From the NCBI RefSeq assembly GCF_945890115.1, contig NZ_CAMDCK010000011.1:29005-93004 (forward strand): a stretch of 64,000 nt of DNA, in the 5' to 3' direction. Below the pieces are notes generated by a model. That model did no database searches. It worked only from the letters and a program-made list of their open reading frames with translations, and had not been told where the DNA came from. Positions 42,957 to 52,225 of this stretch are shown in pieces. A program made the position numbers and the translations under genes. Source of the stretch: Sphingorhabdus sp. EL138. Lineage in GTDB: Bacteria; Pseudomonadota; Alphaproteobacteria; Sphingomonadales; Sphingomonadaceae. Positions within the stretch are counted from its first letter, which is position 1. Every line of letters begins with the position of its first letter.

Positions 42957-44689
42957 GCCGCCAGTTCCTCCGCGTCCAATGCGTAAAGCAATTCTGCACC
43001 AGATATCGCGGTGCCTTTGAACGCCAAAGCCTCAGGCACCATGACGTCGAGATAATAACGACAGGCCGCAACCTTGCTGCGCAAAAATGCGCTGGTGTTG
43101 CCATCGGTGATTTCGGCCTGTGCGGCGCGATATTGCTTCAACATCAGCCAGCCCGACGTGACGACCGCCATCATATTGGTATACGCATAGCTGCCCGCCA
43201 AACGGTCATCGACCTCTGCGCCGAGCATATATTCGGTGACTTCCGCAGTCGCCGCAGCGAGCGCCGACAGGCCGGAATGCCCAGCCGCATCGGCCGATAT
43301 CGCGGAAAGATGGTTGCGAATGACGTCGCCGCCCTGCATCGCCAGCTTGCGGCCAACCAAGTCCGCCGCCTGAATACCATTGGTGCCTTCGTAAATTGCC
43401 GCGATCCGGATATCGCGATAATATTGCGCTGCGCCTGTATCCTCGACAAAGCCCATGCCGCCATGCACCTGAATGCCCAAAGAGGCGATTTCGCTGCCCA
43501 TGTCCGTGCCATAAGTTTTGGCCAGCGGTGTAAGCAGGTCCACCATTTCCTGCGCGCCAGCCTTACCCAGCGTGGCGCGATCAACATAGCCGGAGGCGAG
43601 ATACAATAAAGCGCGGATTGCCTGCGTCCCCGCCTTCATCCGCATCAACATACGGCGCACATCGGGATGTTCGACAATCGCCACCGATTCGCGCGATGGT
43701 CCGCTGGCCTTTGCCGATTGCACCCGCTCGCGGGCAAACCAGACCGCCTTTTGCGTGGCGGCCTCGGCAATTTGTACACCCTGCAGGCCGACATTCAGGC
43801 GGGCGTTATTCATCATCGTAAACATCGCGCGCATGCCGCCAAATTCGGGACCAATGAGCTCGCCGACGCAATCACCTTCTTCGCCAAAGGCCAAGACGCA
43901 TGTGGGCGAGGCGTTAATACCCATTTTATGTTCGATGGATACGACCTTGATATCATTGGCGTTGGCGATGCTGCCGTCGGCATGGACTTGATATTTGGGC
44001 ACCAGAAACAAGGAAATACCTTTTGTTCCAGCGGGGCCATCGGGCGTGCGGGCGAGAACCAAATGGACGATATTCTCCGCCATGTCATGGTCGCCAAAAC
44101 TGATGTAAATCTTCGTGCCCTTGATCTGGTACGTGCCATCGCCGCGCGGGGTCGCGGTCGACTTCAGCGCGCCGACGTCGGAACCTGCCTGCGGTTCGGT
44201 CAGGTTCATCGTGCCGGAATATTCCCCTGTCGAAAGCTTGGGCAGAAACAAATTTTTCTGCCGGTCGGTGCCATGATGGTTGATCGCCTCAATCGCGCCG
44301 ACCGAGAGGATCGGGCACAAGGCAAAGGCCATGTTGGCGCCGCCAAGCGAATCGAGCGCGACTGTCGCTAGCGAGAAAGGCAGACCCTGACCGCCAAATT
44401 CGGCAGGCGCGTTGATCGCGCCCCAGCCATTGGCAACATAAGATTTATACGCCGCGACAAAACCGTCGGGCATCACCACTTTGCCATCGATTAACCGCGC
44501 GCCAACGGTGTCGCCAATGCGGTTCAGTGGGGCAAATTCACCCTCGGCAAAGGCACCAATGCCTTCGACTATGGCCTGCACCATATCCGGCGTGGCATCG
44601 GCAAAACGCGCATGTTGCGCCAATGCGTCGATGCCGACGATATGCTTGAGGACAAAATTTTGTTCTGCGACGGGTGCTGAAAACGCCAT
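42953..44689 (-). CDS. Acyl-CoA dehydrogenase, long form
   Basis: A 578-residue flavoenzyme catalysing alpha,beta-dehydrogenation of acyl-CoA in fatty-acid oxidation. The central domain has TMNLTEPQAGSDVGAL and the FAD-binding KGTKIYISFGDHD. The C-terminal helical domain has QVHGGMGFVEDTGAAQYYRDIRIAAIYEGTNGIQA, in which the Glu of YEGTNG is the catalytic base position of this branch. Beyond about residue 470 there is the extra C-terminal helical domain of the long (about 580-600) proteobacterial ACADs often placed near FadE-like enzymes. It is divergent from the Sua5 gene with 50 bases between starts. Confidence 0.92.
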   Translation of the reverse strand: MAFSAPVAEQNFVLKHIVGIDALAQHARFADATPDMVQAIVEGIGAFAEGEFAPLNRIGDTVGARLIDGKVVMPDGFVAAYKSYVANGWGAINAPAEFGGQGLPFSLATVALDSLGGANMAFALCPILSVGAIEAINHHGTDRQKNLFLPKLSTGEYSGTMNLTEPQAGSDVGALKSTATPRGDGTYQIKGTKIYISFGDHDMAENIVHLVLARTPDGPAGTKGISLFLVPKYQVHADGSIANANDIKVVSIEHKMGINASPTCVLAFGEEGDCVGELIGPEFGGMRAMFTMMNNARLNVGLQGVQIAEAATQKAVWFARERVQSAKASGPSRESVAIVEHPDVRRMLMRMKAGTQAIRALLYLASGYVDRATLGKAGAQEMVDLLTPLAKTYGTDMGSEIASLGIQVHGGMGFVEDTGAAQYYRDIRIAAIYEGTNGIQAADLVGRKLAMQGGDVIRNHLSAISADAAGHSGLSALAAATAEVTEYMLGAEVDDRLAGSYAYTNMMAVVTSGWLMLKQYRAAQAEITDGNTSAFLRSKVAACRYYLDVMVPEALAFKGTAISGAELLYALDAEELAA

Positions 44690-44739
44690 ATTGAATAAAA
44701 TTCCTGTTAAATCGGATCTGCATCCGCCTATAGCCGCTT

Positions 44740-45699
44740 ATGATGTTTGGCTCAAATACCTTGGGGAATGGCTGGGTTGTACCGGCTGACGACGCTGCAA
44801 TTACCGCTGCGGCGCAGCTTCTTCGTGCCGGACAGATTGTAGCGATTCCCACTGAGACGGTTTACGGCCTTGCGGCAGACGCGCAAAATGCAGAGGCGGT
44901 GGCGCATATTTATGCGGCAAAGGGGCGTCCCGATTTTAACCCCCTTATCGTGCATGTTCGTGATCGGAAAGCCGCAGAAAAGCTGGGTGTGTTTAACGCT
45001 ACTGCGCAGGCACTCGCAGAGGCGTTTTGGCCGGGGCCGTTGACGTTGGTTGTGCCTTTGCAACCCGATGCCCCCGTCGCCCGCGCCGTAACCGCAGGGC
45101 TGCTTACTATCGCCATTCGCTGCCCCGCCCATCCCGTGATGCAGGCATTGCTCCTGAAAAGCGATTTAAGCCTCGCTGCGCCCTCCGCAAACCGAAGCGG
45201 CGCAATCAGCCCGACGCGGGCGGATCATGTCTTAAAAGGGCTTGGTGGGGCTGTACCGATGATCTTGGACGGGGGTCCATGTTCGGCAGGGTTGGAATCA
45301 ACGATCGTGGCCGTGCGCGATGATGGTTGGCAGCTGTTAAGACCGGGGCCGGTCAGCGCCATGGAAATTGAACAGACGCTTGGATATCCGCCTTTGTCTT
45401 TGCCCATGAACTCGATTGAGGCGCCGGGTCAAATGGCTAGCCATTATGCGCCGTCAAAACCTGTCCGCTTGAACGTCACGGCGCCCGTGCCTGATGAATA
45501 TCTCATTGGTTTTGGCGCAATTGCCGGCGACGAAAACCTGTCAGCCACTGGCGATTTGGCGCAGGCCGCCGCGAATTTATTTGAGGCGCTGCACAATGCG
45601 GATGGTAGTTCGGCCATTGCTATCGCGGTCGCGCCGATCCCGCATGAGGGCATAGGCATTGCGATTAACGACAGGTTATCACGGGCCGCCGTTCGGTGA
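44740..45699 (+). CDS. L-threonylcarbamoyladenylate synthase (Sua5/TsaC)
   Basis: This enzyme makes threonylcarbamoyl-AMP from threonine, bicarbonate and ATP, the first step of t6A37 tRNA modification. The 319 residues represent the long Sua5 form. The YrdC domain (about 15-205) has IPTETVYGLAADA, KGRPDFNPLIVHV, WPGPLTLV and CSAGLESTIV. The linker APGQMASHYAPSKPVRL joins it to a C-terminal Sua5 Rossmann-like domain (about 235-319). ATG 44743 immediately after is an equal alternative start. Confidence 0.93.
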   Translation: MMFGSNTLGNGWVVPADDAAITAAAQLLRAGQIVAIPTETVYGLAADAQNAEAVAHIYAAKGRPDFNPLIVHVRDRKAAEKLGVFNATAQALAEAFWPGPLTLVVPLQPDAPVARAVTAGLLTIAIRCPAHPVMQALLLKSDLSLAAPSANRSGAISPTRADHVLKGLGGAVPMILDGGPCSAGLESTIVAVRDDGWQLLRPGPVSAMEIEQTLGYPPLSLPMNSIEAPGQMASHYAPSKPVRLNVTAPVPDEYLIGFGAIAGDENLSATGDLAQAAANLFEALHNADGSSAIAIAVAPIPHEGIGIAINDRLSRAAVR

Positions 45700-45840
45700 T
45701 GACATTGTTGTGATTCATTCTCTGCCATTTCGCTTGCTAAATTTCGGCAAGCTATAAAATAAGTTGCATATTAAAACGCTATTTCATCCTAAAGAATATT
45801 TGACTATCAGATGCGTTGAGGCGGCGCAGAGGAGGGCCAT

Positions 45841-46896
45841 TTGTCAGTATCTTCAAAATTTTTGACAGGGCTATTGCTGCTGATTTCACTTGCTGGCTGC
45901 GGCGATAGCGCGAGCGAAAGCAAAGTTGCCCCTAAGGCTACCTTTCCCGTCGAGATATTCACCGTAGGAAATCAGAGCGCAGAGCGAGAGATCAACGCCG
46001 TTGGCACGGTCCGTTATCGCCGCGAAACGCCTTTGGGTTTTACAACCGCAGGCAAGGTCGCAATTGTCCGTTTTGAAGAGGGCGATTTTGTAAAGCGCGG
46101 CGCGTTGCTGGCTGCGCTCGATACGACAAATGTAGGCGCCGACATGAGCGTTGCGACGGCAGAGCGTGATCGCGTCCGGGCAGAGTTTGACCGTGTCCGC
46201 GCGCTTTACGCCGATGGTTGGATAACCAAAGCGCGGTTTGAGGCGACTGAGGCAATGTTAAAGAGCGCGGAGGCGCGCGTGCGGCAGGCCGGATTTGCCA
46301 GCAATACGGCGCAGCTTTATGCGCCATCCAGCGGCGTTGTGCTGATGCGCAATGTGCAGGCTGGGCAAGTCATCGCCGCCGGAACGCCAGCTTTTATGTT
46401 GGGTGAGGCTGATGATGGCTTTGTCTTCCGCGTTCCCATCGTCGATCGTGACGCGTCGAAACTGCGTGTTGGCATGGCGGCCGATATCTCGATTGAATCC
46501 GCAGGTGATTCACCGCTGACGGCAATGATATCGGAGATTGACGGTCGCGCAAACGCGGCCACAGGCGCTTTTTCCGTTCAATTTCGGTTGCCCAATCGGC
46601 CAACATTGCGGTCGGGGCAAATAGGGACAGCAACCATAAAGCTGCCAGCGTCGGATATTGGTGCACAGTTACAAATTCCGGCAAGCGCTTTGTTTGGTGT
46701 CCGCACGGGCGAAGGCCTGGTTTATGTGGTGGATGCCAAGAACCGCGTTGAAACGCGCAATGTCCTTATACAAAGGATATCTGATGATTTTGTGAATGTA
46801 TCGGGCGGGATAAGGCCAGGCGACAGGATCGTGACGTCTGGTAAGGAAAAACTGCGCACTGGCTCTGCCGTGCGTGTCGTTAAGGGACTGCGCTAG
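45841..46896 (+). CDS. RND efflux periplasmic adaptor lipoprotein
   Basis: A 351-residue membrane fusion protein. The lipoprotein signal LLLLISLAGC places lipidated Cys at 20, so the protein is tethered to the inner membrane. Lipoyl-like halves flank a short coiled hairpin (about 95-150, RDRVRAEFDRVRALYADGWIT), followed by beta-barrel and membrane-proximal domains ending SGKEKLRTGSAVRVVKG. It uses TTG 45841 with GGAGG five bases before. The permease starts four bases after its stop. A 6-bp inverted repeat GCTTGC...GCAAGC (45732-45752) lies in the 140-base upstream region. No TetR-type regulator is adjacent. The substrate is unknown. Confidence 0.9.
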   Translation: MSVSSKFLTGLLLLISLAGCGDSASESKVAPKATFPVEIFTVGNQSAEREINAVGTVRYRRETPLGFTTAGKVAIVRFEEGDFVKRGALLAALDTTNVGADMSVATAERDRVRAEFDRVRALYADGWITKARFEATEAMLKSAEARVRQAGFASNTAQLYAPSSGVVLMRNVQAGQVIAAGTPAFMLGEADDGFVFRVPIVDRDASKLRVGMAADISIESAGDSPLTAMISEIDGRANAATGAFSVQFRLPNRPTLRSGQIGTATIKLPASDIGAQLQIPASALFGVRTGEGLVYVVDAKNRVETRNVLIQRISDDFVNVSGGIRPGDRIVTSGKEKLRTGSAVRVVKGLR

Positions 46897-46899
46897 TCC

Positions 46900-49800
46900 A
46901 TGCATATCGCGGAGTTCGCAATTCGTAGATGGCAGCTGACACTGGTGCTGTTCACGCTGCTCTGCGCGTTGGGCTTTTCTGCATTTCAGCAAGTTCCCCG
47001 CTCTGTTGACCCGCATTTTTCTATGCCTGTCGTGTCCATTGTGGCATCGCAACCCGGGGCCGATGCGGCAGAGATTGAGCAAACCATTACCAAGCCGATT
47101 GAGGAATTGGTTCAGGGTTTGGAGGATGTCCAAAGTGTCGTATCGTCCAGCAGCGACGGTAATGCGGTCATTCGGGCGGAGTTTGACTGGTCTGGCAATC
47201 CGGACCAATATTTCAACGATGCAGTGCGTGAAGTCACAGCGATCCGGAACCAACTACCTGCGGACCTTCAGGGCCTGCAATTCGAAAAAGTCCGCACGAC
47301 AAATGCGTCAATCCTCCAAATTGCGCTGCTGAGCGATACTGCAAGCTGGTACCGGATGGAGAAATACGCCCGCGATGTCAGCGAGGCCTTAGGGCGGGAT
47401 AAAGAGGTCCGTCAGGCAGAAATTTACGGCCTGCCCCAACCGGAAATCAGCGTGGCGATTAATTCGGGTAGGCTTGCCGAGTTGCGGTTGCCAGCAAGCG
47501 TTGTGGTCGATGCGATCCGCGTTGGCGGTGCGGATGTGCCCGCGGGCGCCGTCATTAGCGGCGCACGCAGATTCAATTTGGAGACAGGCGGCGCATTTCG
47601 GGATCTCGAAAAAATTCGCAATCTTCCGATCCGGTCGAACGACGGGTCGATAATCCGTGTCGGAGATGTCGCCGACGTGAATATAAGCGCCGCAGAACAG
47701 CGCGTGAAAGTTAGCCATAATGGCAAGCGCGCCGTCTTCATTACCGCCAATCAAAAACAGGGTACCGATGCCACGAAGTTACGCAATCGGTTGGTCGAAG
47801 AGCTTGCAAGACAACAGGCATTGTTGCCGCCCGATATACAGGCCGTCATCCAGTTTGACCAAAGCAAGGATATCAGGAAACGCCTGAACGAACTCGCCCG
47901 CGACTTTGCAATCGCCTTGTTTCTGGTGCTGATCACTTTGCTGCCCTTGGGCTGGCGGGCGTCAGTCATCGTGATGATATCGATTCCGCTGTCGATTGCA
48001 TCGGGGCTGCTGGCGATATCGGCTTATGGCTTTAACCTTAGCCAGTTCGTGGTTGCCGGCTTCATTCTGACGTTGGGATTATTGGTCGATGATTCGATTG
48101 TCGTGGTCGAAAACATCGCCCGGCACCTGCGTATGGGGAAAAGCCGGAACGATGCGGCGATTGACGGTACCAAAGAGATTACGATGGCGGTTTTGGGGTC
48201 GACCGGCGTGTTGGTCTTCGCCTTTTTGCCCTTGTTCTTTTTGCCTGAAGGGGCGGGCAAATTTACCCAGAGCTTCATCGCCACCATCGTTGCAACGATT
48301 ACGGCATCAATGATTGTTTCGCTCACGATTGTACCGTTTCTGGCGAGCCGAATCCTGAAAGGCGACGAGCCGGAGGAAGGCAGCCCGCTGCTGCAATGGC
48401 TGATGCGCAAAATTGATCGTTTTTACCACCCGATGCTCCATTGGGCGCTGGACCGGCCGCGCCGCTCTGTATGGGGTGCATTAATTGGCACCTGTGCCGC
48501 ATTTCTTTTGGTGCCAATGCTTGGCTTCAGCCTGTTTCCAAACGCCGATACATCTTACTTCCGCGTCACAATAGAGGCAGAGCAGGGTGCGAGCGTCGCG
48601 GAAACGGGCCGCATTGTCGCACAAGTATCTACCGTTTTGAAAACCGAACCCGCCATTAAAGTCCGCGCAGAAAATGTCGGCGCATATAATCCGCCCGTTT
48701 TCTACAATTCGTTTCAGCGCGGCGAAAACCCGACCCGCGGCGAGGTGATTGCAATCATGGATGCGTGGGAAGGCACAAAGTCCCAAGCGATGGTTGACAG
48801 GCTGCGCAAGAAATTGGACCAGATATCAGGCGCGCGGATCAAGCTGATGTTGTTTCAGAACGGCCCGCCCATCAACGCCCCTGTCGAGTTTCGCGTCTAC
48901 GGTCCGGATCAGGACGAGTTAAAACGCCTCGCGGGGCAAATGGAACAAGTCTTGCGCGAAACCCCTGGCACCAGAGACACCAACAACCCTGTTGCGTTCG
49001 ATAAGGTCGATTTGGACATCCGCGTGGACGATGCCAAAGCCGCGTTGCTCGATGTGCCTGCGGGTGCCGCGCGGCGGGCGATACGGCTTGCGCTCAGTGG
49101 CGAGCGGGCGGGCACCTATCGCGACACCGAAGGGGACAGCTACCCCGTTGTGGTCCGCTTGCCGCTTGCAGGGACACAGCCGGTTTCTGCCTTGGAATCG
49201 ATTTATGTTTCGAACCGTAGCGGACAGGCGGTGCAATTGGCGCAGATTTCAAACCCGACACTGGAATCAACCCCCGCCGCCATTTATCGATATAATCTGC
49301 AACGTTATGTTGGCGTCACGGCCCAGATTAATGAAGGCGTCGTTGTCTCCAAGGTCAATGCTGACGCGCTGAAAAAGATGGATCAGATTCCGCTCAAGCC
49401 CGGCTACTCCATCGCCGTTGGCGGTGAAGCGGAAAAAATCAACGATACCTTCGCTGGCTTTGGCCCTGTCGTGATCGTCGCATTATTCAGCATTTTTGCG
49501 ATATTAGTTGCCGAATTTGGCCGCTTTAAAGAGGCGTTGGTCGTCGCCGGTGTTATTCCTTTGGGCACCTTTGGCGGGCTTATCGCTTTAGTCTTGACTG
49601 GCAACAACCTGTCCTTCCTTGCGATTATTGGATTTATTGCTTTGGTCGGGATCGAGATTAAAAACTCCATATTGTTGGTCGACTTCACCACGCAGTTGCG
49701 GCAACGCGGATATGGCTTGCGCGAAGCGATTGAAAAGGCCGGTGAAGTGCGGTTTCTTCCGGTGCTGCTGACGTCGGTGACAGCTATTGGCGGCCTGATG

Positions 49801-49968
49801 CCGCTCGCCTTGTTTGGCGGCAGCCTGTATTCGCCGTTGGCAATCGTGTTAATCGGGGGGTTGATTTCCTCAACTTTGCTATCACGTATTGTCACGCCGG
49901 CGATGTATCTGCTGGTGGTGCGCGGGGATGCAGCAAAGACCGCAGATCCCGTCCAAGTTCAAGGATAG
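46900..49968 (+). CDS. RND efflux permease (HAE/AcrB superfamily)
   Basis: A 1022-residue inner-membrane proton-driven pump with 12 transmembrane helices and two large periplasmic loops. The helix-4 proton-relay residues are in LGLLVDDSIVVVENIARHL, and the second-half counterpart is FIALVGIEIKNSILLVDF. The N-terminus EFAIRRWQLTLVLFTLLCALGFSAF and QQVPRSVDPHF match the branch lacking the classic drug-site signatures, so the substrate may be metal, lipid or solvent rather than antibiotic. No outer-membrane TolC-like gene lies in the operon. msrA begins four bases after its stop. Confidence 0.93.
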   Translation: MHIAEFAIRRWQLTLVLFTLLCALGFSAFQQVPRSVDPHFSMPVVSIVASQPGADAAEIEQTITKPIEELVQGLEDVQSVVSSSSDGNAVIRAEFDWSGNPDQYFNDAVREVTAIRNQLPADLQGLQFEKVRTTNASILQIALLSDTASWYRMEKYARDVSEALGRDKEVRQAEIYGLPQPEISVAINSGRLAELRLPASVVVDAIRVGGADVPAGAVISGARRFNLETGGAFRDLEKIRNLPIRSNDGSIIRVGDVADVNISAAEQRVKVSHNGKRAVFITANQKQGTDATKLRNRLVEELARQQALLPPDIQAVIQFDQSKDIRKRLNELARDFAIALFLVLITLLPLGWRASVIVMISIPLSIASGLLAISAYGFNLSQFVVAGFILTLGLLVDDSIVVVENIARHLRMGKSRNDAAIDGTKEITMAVLGSTGVLVFAFLPLFFLPEGAGKFTQSFIATIVATITASMIVSLTIVPFLASRILKGDEPEEGSPLLQWLMRKIDRFYHPMLHWALDRPRRSVWGALIGTCAAFLLVPMLGFSLFPNADTSYFRVTIEAEQGASVAETGRIVAQVSTVLKTEPAIKVRAENVGAYNPPVFYNSFQRGENPTRGEVIAIMDAWEGTKSQAMVDRLRKKLDQISGARIKLMLFQNGPPINAPVEFRVYGPDQDELKRLAGQMEQVLRETPGTRDTNNPVAFDKVDLDIRVDDAKAALLDVPAGAARRAIRLALSGERAGTYRDTEGDSYPVVVRLPLAGTQPVSALESIYVSNRSGQAVQLAQISNPTLESTPAAIYRYNLQRYVGVTAQINEGVVVSKVNADALKKMDQIPLKPGYSIAVGGEAEKINDTFAGFGPVVIVALFSIFAILVAEFGRFKEALVVAGVIPLGTFGGLIALVLTGNNLSFLAIIGFIALVGIEIKNSILLVDFTTQLRQRGYGLREAIEKAGEVRFLPVLLTSVTAIGGLMPLALFGGSLYSPLAIVLIGGLISSTLLSRIVTPAMYLLVVRGDAAKTADPVQVQG

Positions 49969-49972
49969 ATCC

Positions 49973-50512
49973 ATGCCCCAAGAAGAAGCTATTTTTGCCG
50001 GAGGTTGTTTCTGGTGCACCGAGGCCGTCTTTGGCCAATTGAACGGCGTTAGCGGCGTCGTGAGCGGCTATATTGGTGGCCATACGGTAGATCCCACTTA
50101 CAAAGAGGTGTGCGGCGGAAATACGGGCCATGCCGAGGCAATCCGCATCGCATTTGATGCGGATGTCATAAGCTATGCCGATTTGCTTGAAATATTCTTT
50201 GCAACGCATGAGCCGACACAACTTAATCGGCAGGGCAATGACATTGGCACCCAATATCGTTCGGCAATTTTTCCCTTGTCCGACGAACAGCGTGCCGAGG
50301 CCGAAGCGGGCATAAAAAAGGCCGCAGGCGATTGGCCGGCACCCATTGTGACAACAATTGAAGGTCTCGCCACCTGGTATCCAGCCGAAGATTATCACCA
50401 AGAATATTGGGGCGGTGAAGGACAGCGTAACCCATATTGCCTCGCCGTCATTCCGCCAAAATTGGCAAAGTTGAAAAAGGGATTTGCCGCACGGATTGCC
50501 AACTCTGCTTAG
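49973..50512 (+). CDS. msrA: Peptide-methionine (S)-S-oxide reductase MsrA
   Basis: MsrA reduces methionine-S-sulfoxide in proteins. The 179 residues begin with the catalytic motif GGCFWC (nucleophile C12), followed by GYIGGHTVDPTYKEVCGGNTGHAEA and FATHEPTQLNRQGNDIGTQYRSAIF. The resolving Cys is in the NPYCLAVI segment near residue 162. ATG 49973 follows AAGGA; the longer frame overlaps the permease gene. The stop codon TAG (50510-50512) contains the TA target and the first G of the MITE-like element that follows. Confidence 0.94.
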   Translation: MPQEEAIFAGGCFWCTEAVFGQLNGVSGVVSGYIGGHTVDPTYKEVCGGNTGHAEAIRIAFDADVISYADLLEIFFATHEPTQLNRQGNDIGTQYRSAIFPLSDEQRAEAEAGIKKAAGDWPAPIVTTIEGLATWYPAEDYHQEYWGGEGQRNPYCLAVIPPKLAKLKKGFAARIANSA

Positions 50513-50776
50513 GGTCAGGACCTATTAAATATACCTTCGCGGTTTGAGGCCATTTTGTTCAGTGCAAGGCGGTAAGCGCCGGGCTTAGTGGTTCTAAGTC
50601 CAAGCTTGCCAACGTAGCAATGGACAGTATGGGTCAAATCCGAAGGACGCCAAAATGGCTTCGATCTAAAAGCAAAATGCCCTTGCAGGCAGAATAACTG
50701 CCTGCGGCGGACATTTTCCTCCGATATCTTTGCCATTTTGACGCCGCGAAGGTGCATTTAAGTGGTCCTGACCCTA
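50510..50776. mobile_element. MITE-like element with 33-bp terminal inverted repeats
   Basis: The ends are inverted repeats: of the first 33 bases at the left (from TAGGGTCAGGACC) and the complement of the right end (to GGTCCTGACCCTA), 29 match. The block is flanked by TA on both sides, the target duplication of Tc1/mariner-IS630 transposons, and encodes no transposase, so it is a non-autonomous element of about 267 bases including the TAs. The right end is followed by a second copy of GGTCCTGACCCTA (50777-50789). An 80-codon minus-strand frame spans most of it (50515-50757) and is not credited as a gene. It fills the msrA-galU gap. Confidence 0.7.
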
Positions 50777-50821
50777 GGTCCTGACCCTAGACTTTATGGT
50801 TTCGCGCGTTAATTAGATATC

Positions 50822-51691
50822 ATGACACATAAACCTGTTCGAAAAGCTGTTTTTCCCGTCGCTGGATTGGGCACACGTTTCTTGCCCGCGACAAAAGCCA
50901 TTCCCAAAGAAATGCTACCGATTGTCGACAGTCCGCTGATTCAATATGCGGTGGATGAAGCCCGCGAGGCCGGCATAGAGCAGATGATTTTTGTCACGGG
51001 TCGCGGCAAAAGCGTCATTGAGGATCATTTCGACATCGCGTTTGAACTTGAGCATACCATGACTGCACGCGGTAAAGATGTGTCGGTTTTGGCTAAAACG
51101 CGGCTTAGTCCCGGTAATTGTGTCTATGTTCGGCAGCAAGAGCCCCTGGGCCTTGGCCACGCCATTTGGTGCGCGCGAGATATCATTGGGGATGAGCCTT
51201 TTGCCATCTTCCTGCCCGACGAGTTTATGCACGGATCGCCGGGATGTATGAAGCAGATGGTCGATGCGTATCACCAGATTGGCGGGAACGTTATCAGCGT
51301 GCTTGAAGTGCCGCGTAATGCTGTTTCCAGCTATGGTGTGATTGCACCGGGCGCGGGGAATGGCGTGGTGACCGAAGTATTGGGCTTAGTTGAAAAGCCA
51401 AAGGTTGAGGATGCGCCGTCGAACTTGATCGTGTCTGGACGTTACATCCTTCAGCCGGAAGTTATGCGTATACTTGAAGGGCAGGAAAAAGGCGCTGGCG
51501 GTGAAATACAGCTTACCGATGCGATGGCACAGATGATTGGTCAGCAACCCTTTAATGCAGTGACATTTAACGGCAACCGGTATGATTGCGGGTCAAAAGT
51601 GGGATATATCGAGGCAAATTTAGCCCTAGCGCTGCAGCGCCCGGATATGGCAGAGCAAATACGCGCGATTGCATTAAATTTGCTGAAGTAA
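50822..51691 (+). CDS. galU: UTP-glucose-1-phosphate uridylyltransferase
   Basis: GalU makes UDP-glucose for cell-surface glycans. The 289 residues contain the nucleotidyltransferase signature VAGLGTRFLPATKAIPKEMLPIVD (about 14-37), the base-binding QEPLGLGHAIW and the Asp-containing IFLPDEFMHG, then VEKPKVEDAPSNL and a GNRYDCGSKVGYIEAN C-terminal segment. Upstream, after the MITE-like element, only about 30 bases precede the start, so its promoter may lie in or beyond the element. Confidence 0.95.
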   Translation: MTHKPVRKAVFPVAGLGTRFLPATKAIPKEMLPIVDSPLIQYAVDEAREAGIEQMIFVTGRGKSVIEDHFDIAFELEHTMTARGKDVSVLAKTRLSPGNCVYVRQQEPLGLGHAIWCARDIIGDEPFAIFLPDEFMHGSPGCMKQMVDAYHQIGGNVISVLEVPRNAVSSYGVIAPGAGNGVVTEVLGLVEKPKVEDAPSNLIVSGRYILQPEVMRILEGQEKGAGGEIQLTDAMAQMIGQQPFNAVTFNGNRYDCGSKVGYIEANLALALQRPDMAEQIRAIALNLLK

Positions 51692-51713
51692 ATTGTTTCT
51701 GGGAGGATATATT

Positions 51714-52040
51714 GTGGGACGGAATGTAAGGTTGGTGTTGGCGATAGCGCCCATGATTTTGTTGCAAGGATGCGTCGCGTCCATGGTCTCAGGCGCTGTC
51801 AAAGATGTTGTCACAGCACCAGGAAAGATCGTATCTAAAACCGCCGACGTACTCACCACCAGCCAGTCCGAGTCCGATGAAAAACGTGGACGTGACATGC
51901 GTAAGAGTGAAGAAAATGTTGGAAAACTGTCCCGGCAGCTGAAAAAAGTCCAAGAACGCTGCGCCGATGGCGACAGAGATGCCTGCAAAAAAGCGAGAGA
52001 CATTCGTGACCAGATAGAGGACGAACGGGGCGGCGGGTAA
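51714..52040 (+). CDS. Small lipoprotein with charged helical region
   Basis: From GTG 51714, preceded eight bases away by GGAGG, the product has 108 residues. A lipoprotein signal VRLVLAIAPMILLQGC gives lipidated C20. A short VASMVSGAVKDVVTAPGKIV segment is followed by a long charged helix (about 50-100, SESDEKRGRDMRKSEENVGKLSRQLKKVQERC) with a second and third Cys (C85 and C92). It starts 22 bases after galU ends. The DUF family is not recognised; the pattern suggests a periplasmic envelope protein in the galU operon. Confidence 0.75.
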   Translation: MGRNVRLVLAIAPMILLQGCVASMVSGAVKDVVTAPGKIVSKTADVLTTSQSESDEKRGRDMRKSEENVGKLSRQLKKVQERCADGDRDACKKARDIRDQIEDERGGG

Positions 52041-52225
52041 CAACGCCATTTTTCCGCTAACATATTAGAAACATCGACATAGGGCTGAAGCGTCATCCGT
52101 TTTGCGGCTTGTCGTCCCAATAGCCCGTTGGTCGAAGACGGCTGGCGCAGCATCATCCCGCACTGCTACCTTGTGTTCAGACCATAATAGACAGGAAAAT
52201 CGTGGGTCTTGCGGGAGGTTTTTTC

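Noticed and set aside
50515..50757. An 80-codon minus-strand frame in the msrA-galU gap
   Set aside because: It coincides with the MITE-like element from one inverted end to the other and shows no domain; the reading frame is a by-product of the repeat.
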